Part shown: positions 44,056 to 53,444 of the stretch, piece by piece | How the letters are laid out: each line of letters begins with the position of its first letter | How positions within the stretch are numbered: position 1 is the stretch's first letter | Assembly: GCF_016921195.1 (NCBI RefSeq) | Contig: NZ_JAFGYF010000002.1 | Location: forward strand, 372,001 to 436,000 | From: Cellulosimicrobium cellulans | Lineage (GTDB): Bacteria > Actinomycetota > Actinomycetes > Actinomycetales > Cellulomonadaceae | Length of the DNA stretch: 64,000 nucleotides | Reading direction: 5' to 3' | Translations under genes and position numbers: made by a program | Notes under the pieces: model-generated | Databases searched by the model: none | The model's input: only the letters and a program-made list of their open reading frames with translations | What the model was told of the DNA's origin: nothing

Positions 44056-44817
44056 TCAGCGCGTGAGGTCGTCGATCCCCTGGCGCACGAACACGGTGTG
44101 CAGCTGCGCGCACAGCTCACCGACCTCCGAGGCGACGGTGCCTGCGTGGGCGCGCGCGGACGCGCTCTGCTGCCCGCGCCACGGCGAGACGACCTGGTGC
44201 ACGAGGCTCACGTGCCGGTCGGCGGCGGTGCGCAGGGAGCGCAGGTGGCGCGGCTCGATGCCGTACTCCGCCAGCCCGGCGGCGAGCACGACCACGTCGA
44301 GGGAGCGGGCGTCGAGCTGGCCTCCCGGCGCCTGGCGCAGCACGCCGGCCTCGATGAGGCCCTCGACGAGCTCCCGCTCGACACCCGCCGCGGACACGAG
44401 CGCGTCGAGCGTGTAGCGCTGGCGGACGGCCGCCGAGCCGGGCTCGCCGTCGGTCGTCGCCAGGCGCGGGGCGAGGGCCTCGACGTCGGTGCCCGCGTCG
44501 AGCGCGGCGAGGCGTTCCTTGATGACCTTGAGCGGCAGGTAGCGGTCGCGCTGCTCGACGAGCACGAACCGCAGCCGCTCGACGTCCGCGGGGCTGTACT
44601 GGCGGTAGCCCGACGCCGTGCGCACGGGCTCGATGAGCCCCTGCTCCTCGAGGAAGCGCAGCTTGGAGTGGCTGACGTTCGGGAACTCGGCCCGCAGCGC
44701 GCGCAGCACGTCGGAGATGCGCATGGTCGCGCGACGCGAGATGCCCTGCGGCCACGGCTCCGCGCCGTCGGCGGGCTCGGGGGCCGTGGCGTGCGCGGCG
44801 CCCGTCGAGGCGTTCAC
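44056..44817 (-). CDS. ftsR: FtsR-like MerR-family regulator (Rv1828 homologue)
   Basis: 253 residues. The MerR HTH is MRISDVLRALRAEFPNVSHSKLRFLEEQGLIEPVRTASGYRQYSPADVERLRFVLVEQRDRYLPLKVIKERLAAL (about 32-105). A C-terminal effector domain contains YTLDALVSAAGVERELVEGLIEAGVLR. In Corynebacterium FtsR activates ftsZ, and in M. tuberculosis this is Rv1828, next to garA as here. GTG at 44817 overlaps the garA stop (GTGA). Confidence 0.88.
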   Translation of the reverse strand: MNASTGAAHATAPEPADGAEPWPQGISRRATMRISDVLRALRAEFPNVSHSKLRFLEEQGLIEPVRTASGYRQYSPADVERLRFVLVEQRDRYLPLKVIKERLAALDAGTDVEALAPRLATTDGEPGSAAVRQRYTLDALVSAAGVERELVEGLIEAGVLRQAPGGQLDARSLDVVVLAAGLAEYGIEPRHLRSLRTAADRHVSLVHQVVSPWRGQQSASARAHAGTVASEVGELCAQLHTVFVRQGIDDLTR

Positions 44818-45296
44818 GACCGGGGGGCCGTGCCGCCCGCCGGTGCCCCCGCGTGCGGGCTGGCGTGGAAGGTGAGCCGGTACTTGCCGATCTGCACCTC
44901 GTCGCCCGTCGAGAGCGCGACGGCGTCGATCCGGCTGCGGTTCACGTACGTCCCGTTGAGCGACCCGACGTCGCGGACGACGAAGTGCTCGCCCTCGCGC
45001 ACGAACTCGGCGTGCTTGCGCGAGACGGTGACGTCGTCGAGGAAGATGTCGGCGTGCTCGGAGCGCCCGGCGACGGTGCGCTCGGCGTCGAGGAGGAAGC
45101 GCGAGCCCTGGCCGGGACCGCGCTGCATGATGAGCAGCGCGGAGTGGCGCGGCAGCGCCGCGACCGCGGCGTGCTCCTCGGGGCTCAGGCCACCGGGCTG
45201 CACGCCCTCCTCGATCGGGGCCTCGATCCGGCCGAAGCTGACCGTCGTGTCGCTACCCGCCCGGTTCGGCACCTCAGGACCGCCTGGGACACTCAT
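44814..45296 (-). CDS. garA: FHA-domain regulator GarA
   Basis: About 160 residues. The N-terminus carries the kinase-target motif GSDTTVSFGRI (mycobacterial GarA has ETTS here), then an FHA domain: RTVAGRSEHADIFLDDVTVSRKHAEFVREGEHFVVRDVGSLNGTYVNRSRI. GarA is phosphorylated by Ser/Thr kinases and, when unphosphorylated, inhibits alpha-ketoglutarate decarboxylase and glutamate dehydrogenase. The ATG at 45296 has GAGGAGG upstream. The next gene (ftsR) overlaps. Confidence 0.92.
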   Translation of the reverse strand: MSVPGGPEVPNRAGSDTTVSFGRIEAPIEEGVQPGGLSPEEHAAVAALPRHSALLIMQRGPGQGSRFLLDAERTVAGRSEHADIFLDDVTVSRKHAEFVREGEHFVVRDVGSLNGTYVNRSRIDAVALSTGDEVQIGKYRLTFHASPHAGAPAGGTAPRS

Positions 45297-45472
45297 CTCG
45301 CCTCCTCGGGGCTCACGCACGTCGTGCTCGACCTCGGAACACCGCGCCGCGGGGCCGTAACCCCGCGGTGCGGAACCGTGCTCGAAAACTACTACACCCG
45401 CAGGTCACGCGGTGCGCGCGACCCACGGTCGTCCCAACCTACCCCGGCCTGCAGGGATGCGGGAAGCCGCCG

Positions 45473-46789
45473 TCACTCGTCCGCCGGGACCGGGGTCGCG
45501 TACTGCGGCGCCCCGGGCTCGACGGTCGCGGCGACCTCGACCCGGTCCTGCTGGGTGATCGTCGTGCGCGCCCCGTCCGCGCGCAGCGACGCCATCGCGC
45601 CGCCGGGGATCTCGAGAGCCGTCTCGAGCGTGGACGGGTCGCCGATCACGTTCCACCGGTAGGGAGAGGTGATCGTCTGCCCGTCGACCACGACGCCCTG
45701 GGCGGAGTCCTCGAAGTAGCTGCTCGCCACGAGTCGTACCCCGTTGACCTCCATGGCCTCCGCGCCCGCGTTGCGCAGCTCCTCGAGGACGTTGAAGAGC
45801 GCGAACGCGTCGAGCGCCTCCGCGCCCTCGACGACCTCGATCTCGACGCCCGGGCCCTCGGCGGGCAGCCGGCCGGACAGGATGCCGAGCGTCTCCGCCT
45901 GCTGCTCGGCGAGCTCGAGGGCGGCCCGCTCGCGCCCGGACCCCGACTGGAGCTCGTCGCGCGTCGACTCGAGCGAGGAGACCTGGTCCTCGAGCTCGCC
46001 GGAACGCTGGGTCACGTCGTCGAGGAGGCGCACGAGGTCGCTCTGGCGCAGGGACGAGAGCTGGTCCTCCTGCGTCTGGCTGACCTGGACCACGAGCGCG
46101 AAGCCGAGCAGCGCGCACAGGACGCCGACGACGATCTGGGACCGGGACGCGCGGGGGCGCAGCGCGCGGCCGAGCCCGCGCAGACCGCGCGGCTCCGGTC
46201 GTGTCGGGGAGCCGTGGCGACCCACGGCGCCGATCGCGCCCGTCGTCGCGGGCGGCTCCGCCGGCGCCGGGGCGTCCGTGCCGGTGGTGTCAGCGGTGGC
46301 CGCGCCGCCGTCCGGTGCGGCGGCGTCGTCGCCCGCGGGATCGCCCACGGCGTCGGCGCCCCCCTTGCCGTGGTCGGCGCCGTCGCGCGGACCGGCCCCT
46401 GCCGGGTCGTCGCCGGGCTCCTCGCCGACCGGGGTGGGGCCTGCCGCGGGTGGCTCGTCGCCGTCGACCGTGCCGTCCGGTACGTCGGACGCGACGTCGT
46501 GCTCGCGTGCCGGCTCGTCCGCGGGCGCGCCGGCGTCGGCACCGGTCTCGTCCGGCGCGTCGTCGGACGCCTCGCCGGTGGTCGCTCGCGGAGCGGGGTT
46601 CTGCGCCGGGGTCTCGGGCTCGGCCGCGTCCACGGGGTCCTCGGGGTCCGGCCGGGCGGTCTCGACGTCGTCGGTGGTCTCGGCGGCGACCTCGTCGGTG
46701 GTGACGACGTCGTCGTCCGCGGCGGCGTCGGGCGTCACGTCGTCCGCGCCCGGGTCGCGGTGGTCCTGGGGGTCTCGGGTCACGCTCAC
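45473..46789 (-). CDS. DUF881 family protein with a long acidic N-terminal region
   Basis: 438 residues. The first about 185 are extremely Asp/Glu/Pro/Ala-rich and disordered. Then comes a membrane helix (SQIVVGVLCALLGFALVVQVSQ), a coiled coil (LSSLRQSDLVRLLDDVTQRSGELEDQVSSLESTRDELQSG) and the extracellular DUF881 domain (PGVEIEVVEGAEALDAFALFNVLEELRNAGAEAMEVNGVRLVASSYF). Homologue of mycobacterial Rv1825. The function is not established; the operon suggests envelope or division work. Its ATG overlaps the sbp stop. Confidence 0.88.
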   Translation of the reverse strand: MSVTRDPQDHRDPGADDVTPDAAADDDVVTTDEVAAETTDDVETARPDPEDPVDAAEPETPAQNPAPRATTGEASDDAPDETGADAGAPADEPAREHDVASDVPDGTVDGDEPPAAGPTPVGEEPGDDPAGAGPRDGADHGKGGADAVGDPAGDDAAAPDGGAATADTTGTDAPAPAEPPATTGAIGAVGRHGSPTRPEPRGLRGLGRALRPRASRSQIVVGVLCALLGFALVVQVSQTQEDQLSSLRQSDLVRLLDDVTQRSGELEDQVSSLESTRDELQSGSGRERAALELAEQQAETLGILSGRLPAEGPGVEIEVVEGAEALDAFALFNVLEELRNAGAEAMEVNGVRLVASSYFEDSAQGVVVDGQTITSPYRWNVIGDPSTLETALEIPGGAMASLRADGARTTITQQDRVEVAATVEPGAPQYATPVPADE

Positions 46790-47118
46790 GCCTTGAAGAT
46801 GTGGCGCCGGATCGCGGCGGCGTTGGAGAAGATGCGGATGCCGAGCACGACGACGACGGCCGTCGAGAGCTGGCTCCCGACGCCGAGCTGGTCGCCGAGG
46901 AAGACGATGAGGGCGGCGACGACGACGTTCGACAGGAACGACACGAGGAAGACCTTGTCGTCGAACAGCCCGTCGAGGCGGGCGCGCAGGCCCCCGAACA
47001 GGGCGTCGAGCGCGGCGACGACGGCGATAGGCAGGTAGGGCTGCAGCGACACCGGCACGGTGGGTTGCAGGACGAGGCCCGCGACGATGCCCACGACCAG
47101 TCCGACGACTGCGATCAT
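46786..47118 (-). CDS. sbp: Small basic protein (Sbp/DUF1290)
   Basis: 110 residues with three membrane helices: MIAVVGLVVGIVAGLVL, LPIAVVAALDALFGGLRARLDGLFDDKVFLVSFLSNVVVAALIVFLGD and LSTAVVVVLGIRIFSNAAAIRRHIFKA. The DUF1290/Sbp family (Rv1824 homologue) lies between two DUF881 genes here as in mycobacteria. It overlaps both neighbours by 4 bp. Confidence 0.92.
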   Translation of the reverse strand: MIAVVGLVVGIVAGLVLQPTVPVSLQPYLPIAVVAALDALFGGLRARLDGLFDDKVFLVSFLSNVVVAALIVFLGDQLGVGSQLSTAVVVVLGIRIFSNAAAIRRHIFKA

Positions 47119-48086
47119 TCGACGATCTCCTGCCCTGTCTCGTGCGGTTCCGAGCCCGTCCCGGCCCCGTCGGTCGTGCCGTCCGTCGTGCTGTCGGTGC
47201 TCCCGGCGGGCGTGTCGGAGTCTACGGTCGCCGCCGGGGCCTGCGCGAAGAACAGCGTGGGCGCCGACCGGCCGGGCAGGTCGAGGCCGCTCTGCGTCGT
47301 CACGCTCGACCGGATGCCGTACTGGGTGCCCAGGATCTGCAGGTAGTCGGACGTGCCCGAGCGCAGGAGCGAGGTGCGCAGCGCGTCCGGGTCACCGATC
47401 GCCTCGACCCGGTAGGGGCCGACGAGCGGCTGCAGGTCGACCAGCACCGCGTCCCCGGCGGAGCGGATGGCCGACAGCCCGGTGAGGCGCTGGTCGTTGA
47501 TCGCGACGGCCTCCGCGCCGCCGGCCCAGAGCGCGTTGACGACGCGCTGGAGGTCGGAGTCGTGCACCAGCGAGTTCGCGTCCACGGTGTCGGACGACAG
47601 CCCCCCGCTGGTGTCGTCGAGCGTGACGACGACGCCCTGGCCCTCGACCGCTTGCATCCCGGTCAGCGCGCCCTCCTCCTGCAGGCCCTGGAGCACGTCC
47701 GCGCTCGCGCCGCTGAGCGCCGCGCCCTGCAGCTGCTCGATCTCCGCGGACAGCTCCGCCCCGCGGGCCGTGAGCTCCTCGGCCGTGCCCTGCCGGTCGA
47801 GGATCTCCTGCTCCAGCGTCTCGCGCGCCGCGATGACGCCCGGCTGCGGGGCGCGCAGCTCGACCGCGGCCGCCGTGGTGACCACACCCAGGCCGACCGC
47901 CAGGGCGACGAGGGCGACCGTGCCCGTGCGGCCTCGGTGCGGTGACTGCCCCGCGGCGCGGCGCGCCGCGGCGTCCGCGTACCCGGGGTCGAGCGGGCGG
48001 TGCATGACCTCGTTGAGGAGCGTCATCGACGCGTCGACGGGGGCGCGGCGTGCGGCGCCGCCCGGGTCCGGACGGGTCTCGCTCAC
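47115..48086 (-). CDS. DUF881 family protein (first copy)
   Basis: 323 residues from GTG 48086 (AGGAGG 4 bp before). A short cytoplasmic segment, a membrane helix (GTVALVALAVGLGVVTTAAAVEL), a coiled coil and the DUF881 domain (VVVTLDDTSGGLSSDTVDANSLVHDSDLQRVVNALWAGGAEAVAINDQRLTGLSAIRSAGDAVLVDLQPL). Thr/Asp-rich tail. Homologue of Rv1823. A longer open frame to 48584 is only antisense-like extension over the neighbour. Confidence 0.9.
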   Translation of the reverse strand: MSETRPDPGGAARRAPVDASMTLLNEVMHRPLDPGYADAAARRAAGQSPHRGRTGTVALVALAVGLGVVTTAAAVELRAPQPGVIAARETLEQEILDRQGTAEELTARGAELSAEIEQLQGAALSGASADVLQGLQEEGALTGMQAVEGQGVVVTLDDTSGGLSSDTVDANSLVHDSDLQRVVNALWAGGAEAVAINDQRLTGLSAIRSAGDAVLVDLQPLVGPYRVEAIGDPDALRTSLLRSGTSDYLQILGTQYGIRSSVTTQSGLDLPGRSAPTLFFAQAPAATVDSDTPAGSTDSTTDGTTDGAGTGSEPHETGQEIVE

Positions 48087-48757
48087 GGCGCCTCCTGCGT
48101 CGTCGTGCCGGTCTCGTCGGCGGCCGCCCTGTCGCGCACGACGAGCGCACGCGTCTGCAGCACGTACTGGGCGCCGGCGAGCCAGTACAGGCCGACGCCC
48201 CACCAGGTGAACGCCCAGCCCGTGACCGCGGCGACGTCGCCCGGCCACCCCGGCATCTCGGCCAGCAGCAGCAGCGGGAACGCGTACAGCAGCGCGAAGG
48301 TCCCGGCCTTGCCCGCGAAGCTCACCGGCAGCGGCCCGTACCCGTGGCGCGCCAGCAGGGGCAGCAGCCCGGCGAGGAGCACGTCGCGCCCGACGATGAC
48401 CACGACGAGCCACAGCGGCACGACGTCGCGCCACGCGAGGCCCAGGAGGGTGACGAGGATGAAGAGCCGGTCCGCGGCCGGGTCGAGCATCTGCCCGAGT
48501 CGGCTCACCTGGTCGAGGCGCCTCGCGAGGACGCCGTCGAGCCAGTCCGACGCCCCCGACACGGCGAGCACGACGAGCGCCCACACGTCGTCGCCGCGCA
48601 CGATGAGGACCGCGAACACGGGGACGAGGAGCAGCCGCAGGAGGCTGATGACGTTCGGGACGGTCAGGACGCGGGAGCTGACCTGCTGCCCTGCTGACAC
48701 ACCCACCGCCCCGTGCTCACGTCGCGCCGCCGCGGCGACCTGCCGCGCGCGGACCAT
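48083..48757 (-). CDS. CDP-alcohol phosphatidyltransferase family enzyme
   Basis: Up to 224 residues with about six membrane helices and the catalytic motif DG-x2-AR-x8-G-x3-D-x3-D in DWLDGVLARRLDQVSRLGQMLDPAADR. These enzymes transfer a phosphatidyl group to glycerol-phosphate, inositol-phosphate or a lipid. Position matches mycobacterial pgsA2 (Rv1822). I list the ATG at 48757; a GTG at 48700 (SAGQQVSSRVLTVPN) may be the true start, because nothing conserved precedes it. Confidence 0.88.
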   Translation of the reverse strand: MVRARQVAAAARREHGAVGVSAGQQVSSRVLTVPNVISLLRLLLVPVFAVLIVRGDDVWALVVLAVSGASDWLDGVLARRLDQVSRLGQMLDPAADRLFILVTLLGLAWRDVVPLWLVVVIVGRDVLLAGLLPLLARHGYGPLPVSFAGKAGTFALLYAFPLLLLAEMPGWPGDVAAVTGWAFTWWGVGLYWLAGAQYVLQTRALVVRDRAAADETGTTTQEAP

Positions 48758-49099
48758 CCTACGTACCGGGCCCGCGAGGCCGGGCCCTCATTTCGCGGCG
48801 CGGCGCCCGTCCCGGGCGGAAATCACCCGCTTCGTCCGACCCTGCGCCCGTCGGGCGACGGCCCCGGGTGAGGGACGTCACCGGCCGGGCCACGCGGCCC
48901 GGCCGCGCGCTCCGGTACGATGGGTGCACCTTTGGAGTTCGTCGCTCGTCCCGCGTGTGTCCGTGAGAGCGGCCGACCCCCCTGATCTCCCTGATCGTGG
49001 CGGTGGCCGGCCTGGTGTGTTCGGGAGTGCGACCTGCGAGAACCGACCCGGTGACCGCACGCCACTCCACACCCCGAAACGAACGGTCCTCACCCTTTC
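48758..49099 (+). promoter_or_regulatory. Long leader region upstream of the DEAD-box helicase gene
   Basis: 342 bp with no supported gene. A TACGAT box (48916-48921) could be a -10, though no good -35 is present. If so, a 5' leader of about 170 nt precedes the ATG. It includes a CCTTTGGAG stretch and repeated CCTGATC. Long leaders are common before cold-induced helicase genes. No riboswitch class recognised. Confidence 0.4.
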
Positions 49100-51013
49100 A
49101 TGACTGCTGACGTCGTCGCGCCCTCGCACGCCCTCGACCCCTCCATCGACACCTCCACCCCGCTCACGGAGCAGACCCGCCCGGAGCCTGCGGCTCCCGC
49201 CGGGCCCGTGTTCGCCGACCTCGGCCTGCCCGCTCCCCTCGAGCGCGCCGTCGCCGACCTCGGCTTCGTCACCCCGTCCGCGATCCAGGCCGAGGCCATC
49301 CCGGCGCTCCTCGCGGGCCGCGACATCACCGGCGTCGCGCAGACCGGCACCGGCAAGACCGCCGCGTTCGGCCTCCCGCTGCTCGCCGCGATCGACCCGG
49401 CCCAGCGGCGCGTGCAGGCCGTCGTCCTCACCCCGACGCGCGAGCTCGCGATGCAGGTCGCCGACGCCGTGGAGTCGTTCGCGACCCACCTGCCCAAGGT
49501 CGACGTCGTCGCCGTGTACGGCGGCTCCCCGTACCAGCCCCAGCAGCGGGCGCTCGCGGCCGGCGCGCAGGTCGTCGTCGGCACGCCCGGGCGCGTCATC
49601 GACCACATCGAGCGCGGCACCCTCGTGCTCGACGACGTGCGCTTCCTCGTGCTCGACGAGGCCGACGAGATGCTGCGCATGGGCTTCGCGGAGGACGTCG
49701 ACACGATCTTCTCCCGCGCGCCGCGCGAGCGTCAGGTCGCGCTCTTCTCCGCGACGATGCCCGCCCCGATCCGCCGCGTCGCGAACGAGCACCTCGCCGA
49801 CCCCGTCGAGATCGCGGTCGCCCGGCAGTCGTCCACGGTGACGAGCGTGCGCCAGACGTACGCCGTCGTGCCGTTCCGGCACAAGACCGGCGCGCTCGTG
49901 CGCGTCCTCGCCACGTCCGACGCCGAGGCCGCGATCGTGTTCACCCGCACGCGCGGCGCCGCGGAGGAGGTCGGGTCCGCGCTCGTCGAGCGCGGCATCT
50001 CCGCCGCCACCATCTCGGGCGACGTCGCGCAGAAGGAGCGCGAGCGGATCGTGGAGCGTCTGCGCTCGGGCGCGCTCGACGTCCTCGTCGCGACCGACGT
50101 CGCCGCGCGCGGCCTCGACGTCGACCGCATCGGCCTCGTCGTGAACTTCGACCTGCCGGGCGAGCCCGAGGCGTACGTGCACCGCATCGGCCGCACCGGC
50201 CGCGCCGGCCGCACCGGCGAGGCCCTCAGCTTCGTCACGCCGCACGAGCGCGGCCGTCTGCGCGCCATCGAGCGCACCACCCGCACGCCGCTGCAGGAGG
50301 TGGAGATCCCCTCCCCCGCCGACGTGTCCGCGCACAAGGTCCGCGCCCTCCTCGGCCAGGTACCCGCACGCCGCGAGGCCGGCCGCCTGTCCATGTACGC
50401 CGACATGGTGCGCACCTTCCTCGCCGAGCACGACGTCGACCCCGTCGACCTCGCGGCGGCCATGGCGGCGCTCGCGGTGGGTGACGACGGCCCGCGGGCC
50501 CGTGAGGAGCAGGAGCGGTTCGAGGCGGAGCGTGCCGCGGCGCGCGAGCAGGCGAAGGCGCGTCGCACGGAGCGCACGGGCGACCGCCCGCGCGGCGAGC
50601 GCGCGTCGGGCCGTCGCGAGGGCGACGGGACGCGCGGCATCCGCCGGGACGCCGTCGGCACCCGTTACCGCCTGTCCGTCGGGCACAAGGACGGCGTGCT
50701 GCCCGGCGGGATCGTCGGCGCCCTGACGAACGAGGCCGGCCTGGCCGGATCGGACGTCGGCAAGATCGACATCTTCCCGTCGTTCTCGCTGGTCGACATC
50801 ACCGCCCCGCTCGACGCGGACACCATGGACCGCATCTCCCGCGCCCGCGTGGCGGGCAAGGCGCTGCGCATCCGCGTGGACGAGGGCGCGCCCGCCTCGC
50901 GCGGGCCGCGCGGCGGGCACGGCCCGTCCGGCCGTCGTGACGAGCGTCGTGACCGGTTCGACCGCGCCGACGACCGGGGCGAGCGCAAGCCGCGCCACCG
51001 CGCCGCCTCCTGA
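49100..51013 (+). CDS. deaD: DEAD-box RNA helicase (DeaD/CsdA type)
   Basis: 637 residues. The Q motif is FADLGLPAPLERAVADLGFVTPSAIQAEAIP. Walker A is AQTGTGKT, then VLTPTRELA, TPGR, DEAD box VLDEADEML, SAT, and HRIGRTGRAGRTG. A basic linker (about 440-500) leads to a DbpA-type RNA-binding domain: GTRYRLSVGHKDGVLPGGIVGALTNEAGLAGSDVGKIDIFPSFSLVDITAPLDADTMDRISRARVAGKALRIRVDEG, then an Arg/Gly/Asp tail. It remodels rRNA and mRNA structure, typically in the cold. Possible long 5' leader. Strong terminator after the stop. Confidence 0.94.
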   Translation: MTADVVAPSHALDPSIDTSTPLTEQTRPEPAAPAGPVFADLGLPAPLERAVADLGFVTPSAIQAEAIPALLAGRDITGVAQTGTGKTAAFGLPLLAAIDPAQRRVQAVVLTPTRELAMQVADAVESFATHLPKVDVVAVYGGSPYQPQQRALAAGAQVVVGTPGRVIDHIERGTLVLDDVRFLVLDEADEMLRMGFAEDVDTIFSRAPRERQVALFSATMPAPIRRVANEHLADPVEIAVARQSSTVTSVRQTYAVVPFRHKTGALVRVLATSDAEAAIVFTRTRGAAEEVGSALVERGISAATISGDVAQKERERIVERLRSGALDVLVATDVAARGLDVDRIGLVVNFDLPGEPEAYVHRIGRTGRAGRTGEALSFVTPHERGRLRAIERTTRTPLQEVEIPSPADVSAHKVRALLGQVPARREAGRLSMYADMVRTFLAEHDVDPVDLAAAMAALAVGDDGPRAREEQERFEAERAAAREQAKARRTERTGDRPRGERASGRREGDGTRGIRRDAVGTRYRLSVGHKDGVLPGGIVGALTNEAGLAGSDVGKIDIFPSFSLVDITAPLDADTMDRISRARVAGKALRIRVDEGAPASRGPRGGHGPSGRRDERRDRFDRADDRGERKPRHRAAS

Positions 51014-51046
51014 CGCGCGGTCGCCACGCGGCGACGTCCGCACGAC

Positions 51047-51081
51047 GACGGCCCCCGGATCCACGAGATCCGGGGGCCGTC
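51047..51081. terminator. Strong hairpin terminator after deaD
   Basis: A perfect 15-bp stem (51047-51061 with 51067-51081) closes a 5-nt loop CACGA. It also faces the end of the convergent PH-domain gene. Confidence 0.88.
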
Positions 51082-51115
51082 CGCGTCCGTGGGGTGCGCG
51101 CCGTGCGCCCACGGT

Positions 51116-51610
51116 TCAGGGCCGCGGCTCCTCGCGCGCCTCGCCGTGCGCCTGGACGAGCGCGGCGAGGCGCCGCGCGTCCGCATCGCCGCGGGCGCCG
51201 TCGGCCCGCTGGATCCCCATGACGGCGAGCGTCGACCCGTCCGCGAGGTCGAGCCGCACCCACGCGTCGCCGGAGCCGAACCGGACCGACACGACCTGCG
51301 CCCACGCGAGCTCGCGCGTGTAGATGACGTTGCGCACCCGCAGGCCGTCGCGCGACGGCACCGCGTGCACCCCCCCGAGGCGCCACAGCAGCCACGTCGC
51401 GAACAGCGCGAACGCCGCCAGGGACAGTCGGTTCACCCACGACGTGCCGAGCGGGCCCGTCGCGAAGAGCCCGACGACGACGCACCCGCCGACCACCACC
51501 ACGCCGGTCGCCCACGCCGACACCAGCCCGAACCGGGGCCGGAACGGCCGGTACGGGTCGTCGTGGCGCTCCCCGGGCAGGCCAGGATCAGGGAACGGTT
51601 CGGTGCTCAT
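51116..51610 (-). CDS. Two-helix membrane protein with bacterial PH-like domain
   Basis: 164 residues: polar N-terminus, two membrane helices (FGLVSAWATGVVVVGGCVVVGLFA and SLAAFALFATWLLWRL), then a PH-like domain (GVHAVPSRDGLRVRNVIYTRELAWAQVVSVRFGSGDAWVRLDLADGSTLAVMGIQRADG). Such genes commonly accompany hisG in actinobacteria. Function unknown. Confidence 0.85.
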   Translation of the reverse strand: MSTEPFPDPGLPGERHDDPYRPFRPRFGLVSAWATGVVVVGGCVVVGLFATGPLGTSWVNRLSLAAFALFATWLLWRLGGVHAVPSRDGLRVRNVIYTRELAWAQVVSVRFGSGDAWVRLDLADGSTLAVMGIQRADGARGDADARRLAALVQAHGEAREEPRP

Positions 51611-51670
51611 GCCGCCACCGTCTCACACCCGCTCGACGCACACCGGCGTCGGCGCCGGGGTCGAGCAAGG

Positions 51671-52525
51671 TCAGAGGCGGGACGCGTGGATCCGTGTCAC
51701 GAGGATCGCGCGCGCCCCCACGTCGTACAGGGCGTCCATGACCTGGTTCGTCCGGTCGCGGCGCACCATCGCCCGCACCGCCGCCCAGTCCCGGTCGTGC
51801 AGCGGGGACACCGTCGGCGACTCCAGGCCGGGCGTGATCGCGACCGCTCGCTCCACGAGCGACACCGGCACGTCGTAGTCCATGAGGACGTACTGGCGGG
51901 CCGTGAGCACGCCCTGCAGGCGCCGGCTCAGCACCTCCACGCCCGCCGGCACGTCCGCCTCCGCCACCGCGCGCGGACGGATCAGGACCGCCTCCGACAC
52001 GAGGATCGGGTCACCGAAAACCTCCAGGCCCGCGCCCCGCAGCGTCGTGCCCGTCGAGACCACGTCCGCGACGACGTCCGCCACCCCGAGCTGCACCGCC
52101 GACTCCACCGCGCCGTCCAGGTGCACGACCGTGGCCTCCACGCCGTTCGAGCGCAGGTGCCCCTCGACGAGCACCTCGTACGACGTCGCGACCCGCAGCC
52201 CCTGCACCTGCTCCAGCGACGTCACCGCGCCCGCCGGGGCCGCGTACCGGAACGTCGACCCCCCGAAGCCGAGCTGCATGTGCTCCACCGCGTCCGCACC
52301 CGAGTCCAGCAGCAGGTCCCGGCCCGTGATCCCCACGTCCACCGTGCCCGACCCCACGTACACCGCGATGTCGCGGGGACGCAGGAAGAAGAACTCGACG
52401 TCGTTGTCCGGGTCCGCCAGCACCAGCTCGCGCGAGTCACGACGCTGGCGGTACCCCGCCTCGCGCAGCATCTCGACGGCGGGCTCGGACAGGGACCCCT
52501 TGTTGGGGACGGCGATACGCAGCAT
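51671..52525 (-). CDS. hisG: ATP phosphoribosyltransferase (long form)
   Basis: 284 residues from [25 protein letters not shown]. It catalyses the first committed step of histidine synthesis (ATP + PRPP). The PRPP-binding region is [24 protein letters not shown]-terminal ACT-like regulatory domain marks the long form, which is inhibited by histidine. The ATG at 52525 is chosen; a longer in-frame GTG (52630) has no family match. It lies downstream of hisE, separated by 117 bp. Confidence 0.95.
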   Translation of the reverse strand: MLRIAVPNKGSLSEPAVEMLREAGYRQRRDSRELVLADPDNDVEFFFLRPRDIAVYVGSGTVDVGITGRDLLLDSGADAVEHMQLGFGGSTFRYAAPAGAVTSLEQVQGLRVATSYEVLVEGHLRSNGVEATVVHLDGAVESAVQLGVADVVADVVSTGTTLRGAGLEVFGDPILVSEAVLIRPRAVAEADVPAGVEVLSRRLQGVLTARQYVLMDYDVPVSLVERAVAITPGLESPTVSPLHDRDWAAVRAMVRRDRTNQVMDALYDVGARAILVTRIHASRL

Positions 52526-52642
52526 GACAGGACCTTCGTTCAGGGGATCAGGCAGATCAGGCAGGACGGGTGCACGGTCGGGACGAGACGGAGGGGCGAG
52601 CGGCGCTCGCGGCCGGGAGCGGTCGCTCACCGGGGCGGCCGC

Positions 52643-52906
52643 TCACAGATGCTCGTACACGTCCTGCAGGCTCAGGCCCTTCGCCAGCATCAGCACCTGC
52701 AGGTGGTAGAGCAGCTGGGAGATCTCCTCCGCCGTCTTCACGTCGCCCTCGTACTCGGCGGCCATCCACACCTCGGCGGCCTCCTCGACCACCTTCTTCC
52801 CGATCGCGTGCACGCCGGCGTCCAGCTCCGCGACCGTGCCGGAACCGGCAGGTCGCGTCGTGGCCTTCTCGGACAGCTCCGCGAACAGGGACTCGAACGT
52901 CTTCAC
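52643..52906 (-). CDS. hisE: Phosphoribosyl-ATP pyrophosphatase
   Basis: 87 residues: [18 protein letters not shown] at the start and the MazG-like helical core [56 protein letters not shown] with metal-binding Glu residues. Second step of histidine synthesis. GTG start at 52906 with CTGGAG upstream; the extra 19 codons of a longer frame do not look conserved. It follows ribH and precedes hisG, joining the his and rib blocks. Confidence 0.93.
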   Translation of the reverse strand: MKTFESLFAELSEKATTRPAGSGTVAELDAGVHAIGKKVVEEAAEVWMAAEYEGDVKTAEEISQLLYHLQVLMLAKGLSLQDVYEHL

Positions 52907-52976
52907 GCGCTCCAGGGTATCCGCCACCCGGTCAGGGCCGGGGCGTGTCCGCCCAGCGGGCACGCCCCGGCCCCCG

Positions 52977-53444
52977 TCACAGGTCGCGCAGCGCCACCAC
53001 CGTGGCGACCGCCGCCTCCGCCGCCTCCGCGCCCTTGTCCTCGCGCGACCCCTCCAGACCCGCCCGGTCCAGGGCCTGCTGCTCGTCGTCGCACGTCAGC
53101 ACACCGAACCCCACCGGCACACCCGTGCGCACGCTCACGTCCGTCAGGCCCGACGTCGCCGCCTGGCACACGTACTCGAAGTGCGGCGTCCCCCCACGGA
53201 TCACCACCCCCAGCGCCACCACCGCGTCCGCACCGTGCTCCACCGCCCGCGCCGCCGCCACCGGCAGCTCGAACGACCCCGGCACCCGCACCACGCTCAC
53301 GTGCGACACGTTCGCCGCCGCCAACGCCCGGCGCGCCCCCGCCAGCAGGCCGTCCATCACCTCCGTGTGCCAGCTCGCCGCGACCACCGTCACCCGCAGC
53401 CCCGACCCGTCCACGCTCAACGTCGGCGCACCTGCCCCGCTCAT
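52977..53444 (-). CDS. ribH: 6,7-dimethyl-8-ribityllumazine synthase
   Basis: 155 residues: [64 protein letters not shown] (the catalytic His is in PHFEYV) and [22 protein letters not shown]. It condenses the pyrimidine and dihydroxybutanone phosphate to the lumazine; these proteins form pentamers or 60-mers. It starts inside the ribBA stop (ATGA overlap). Confidence 0.96.
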   Translation of the reverse strand: MSGAGAPTLSVDGSGLRVTVVAASWHTEVMDGLLAGARRALAAANVSHVSVVRVPGSFELPVAAARAVEHGADAVVALGVVIRGGTPHFEYVCQAATSGLTDVSVRTGVPVGFGVLTCDDEQQALDRAGLEGSREDKGAEAAEAAVATVVALRDL

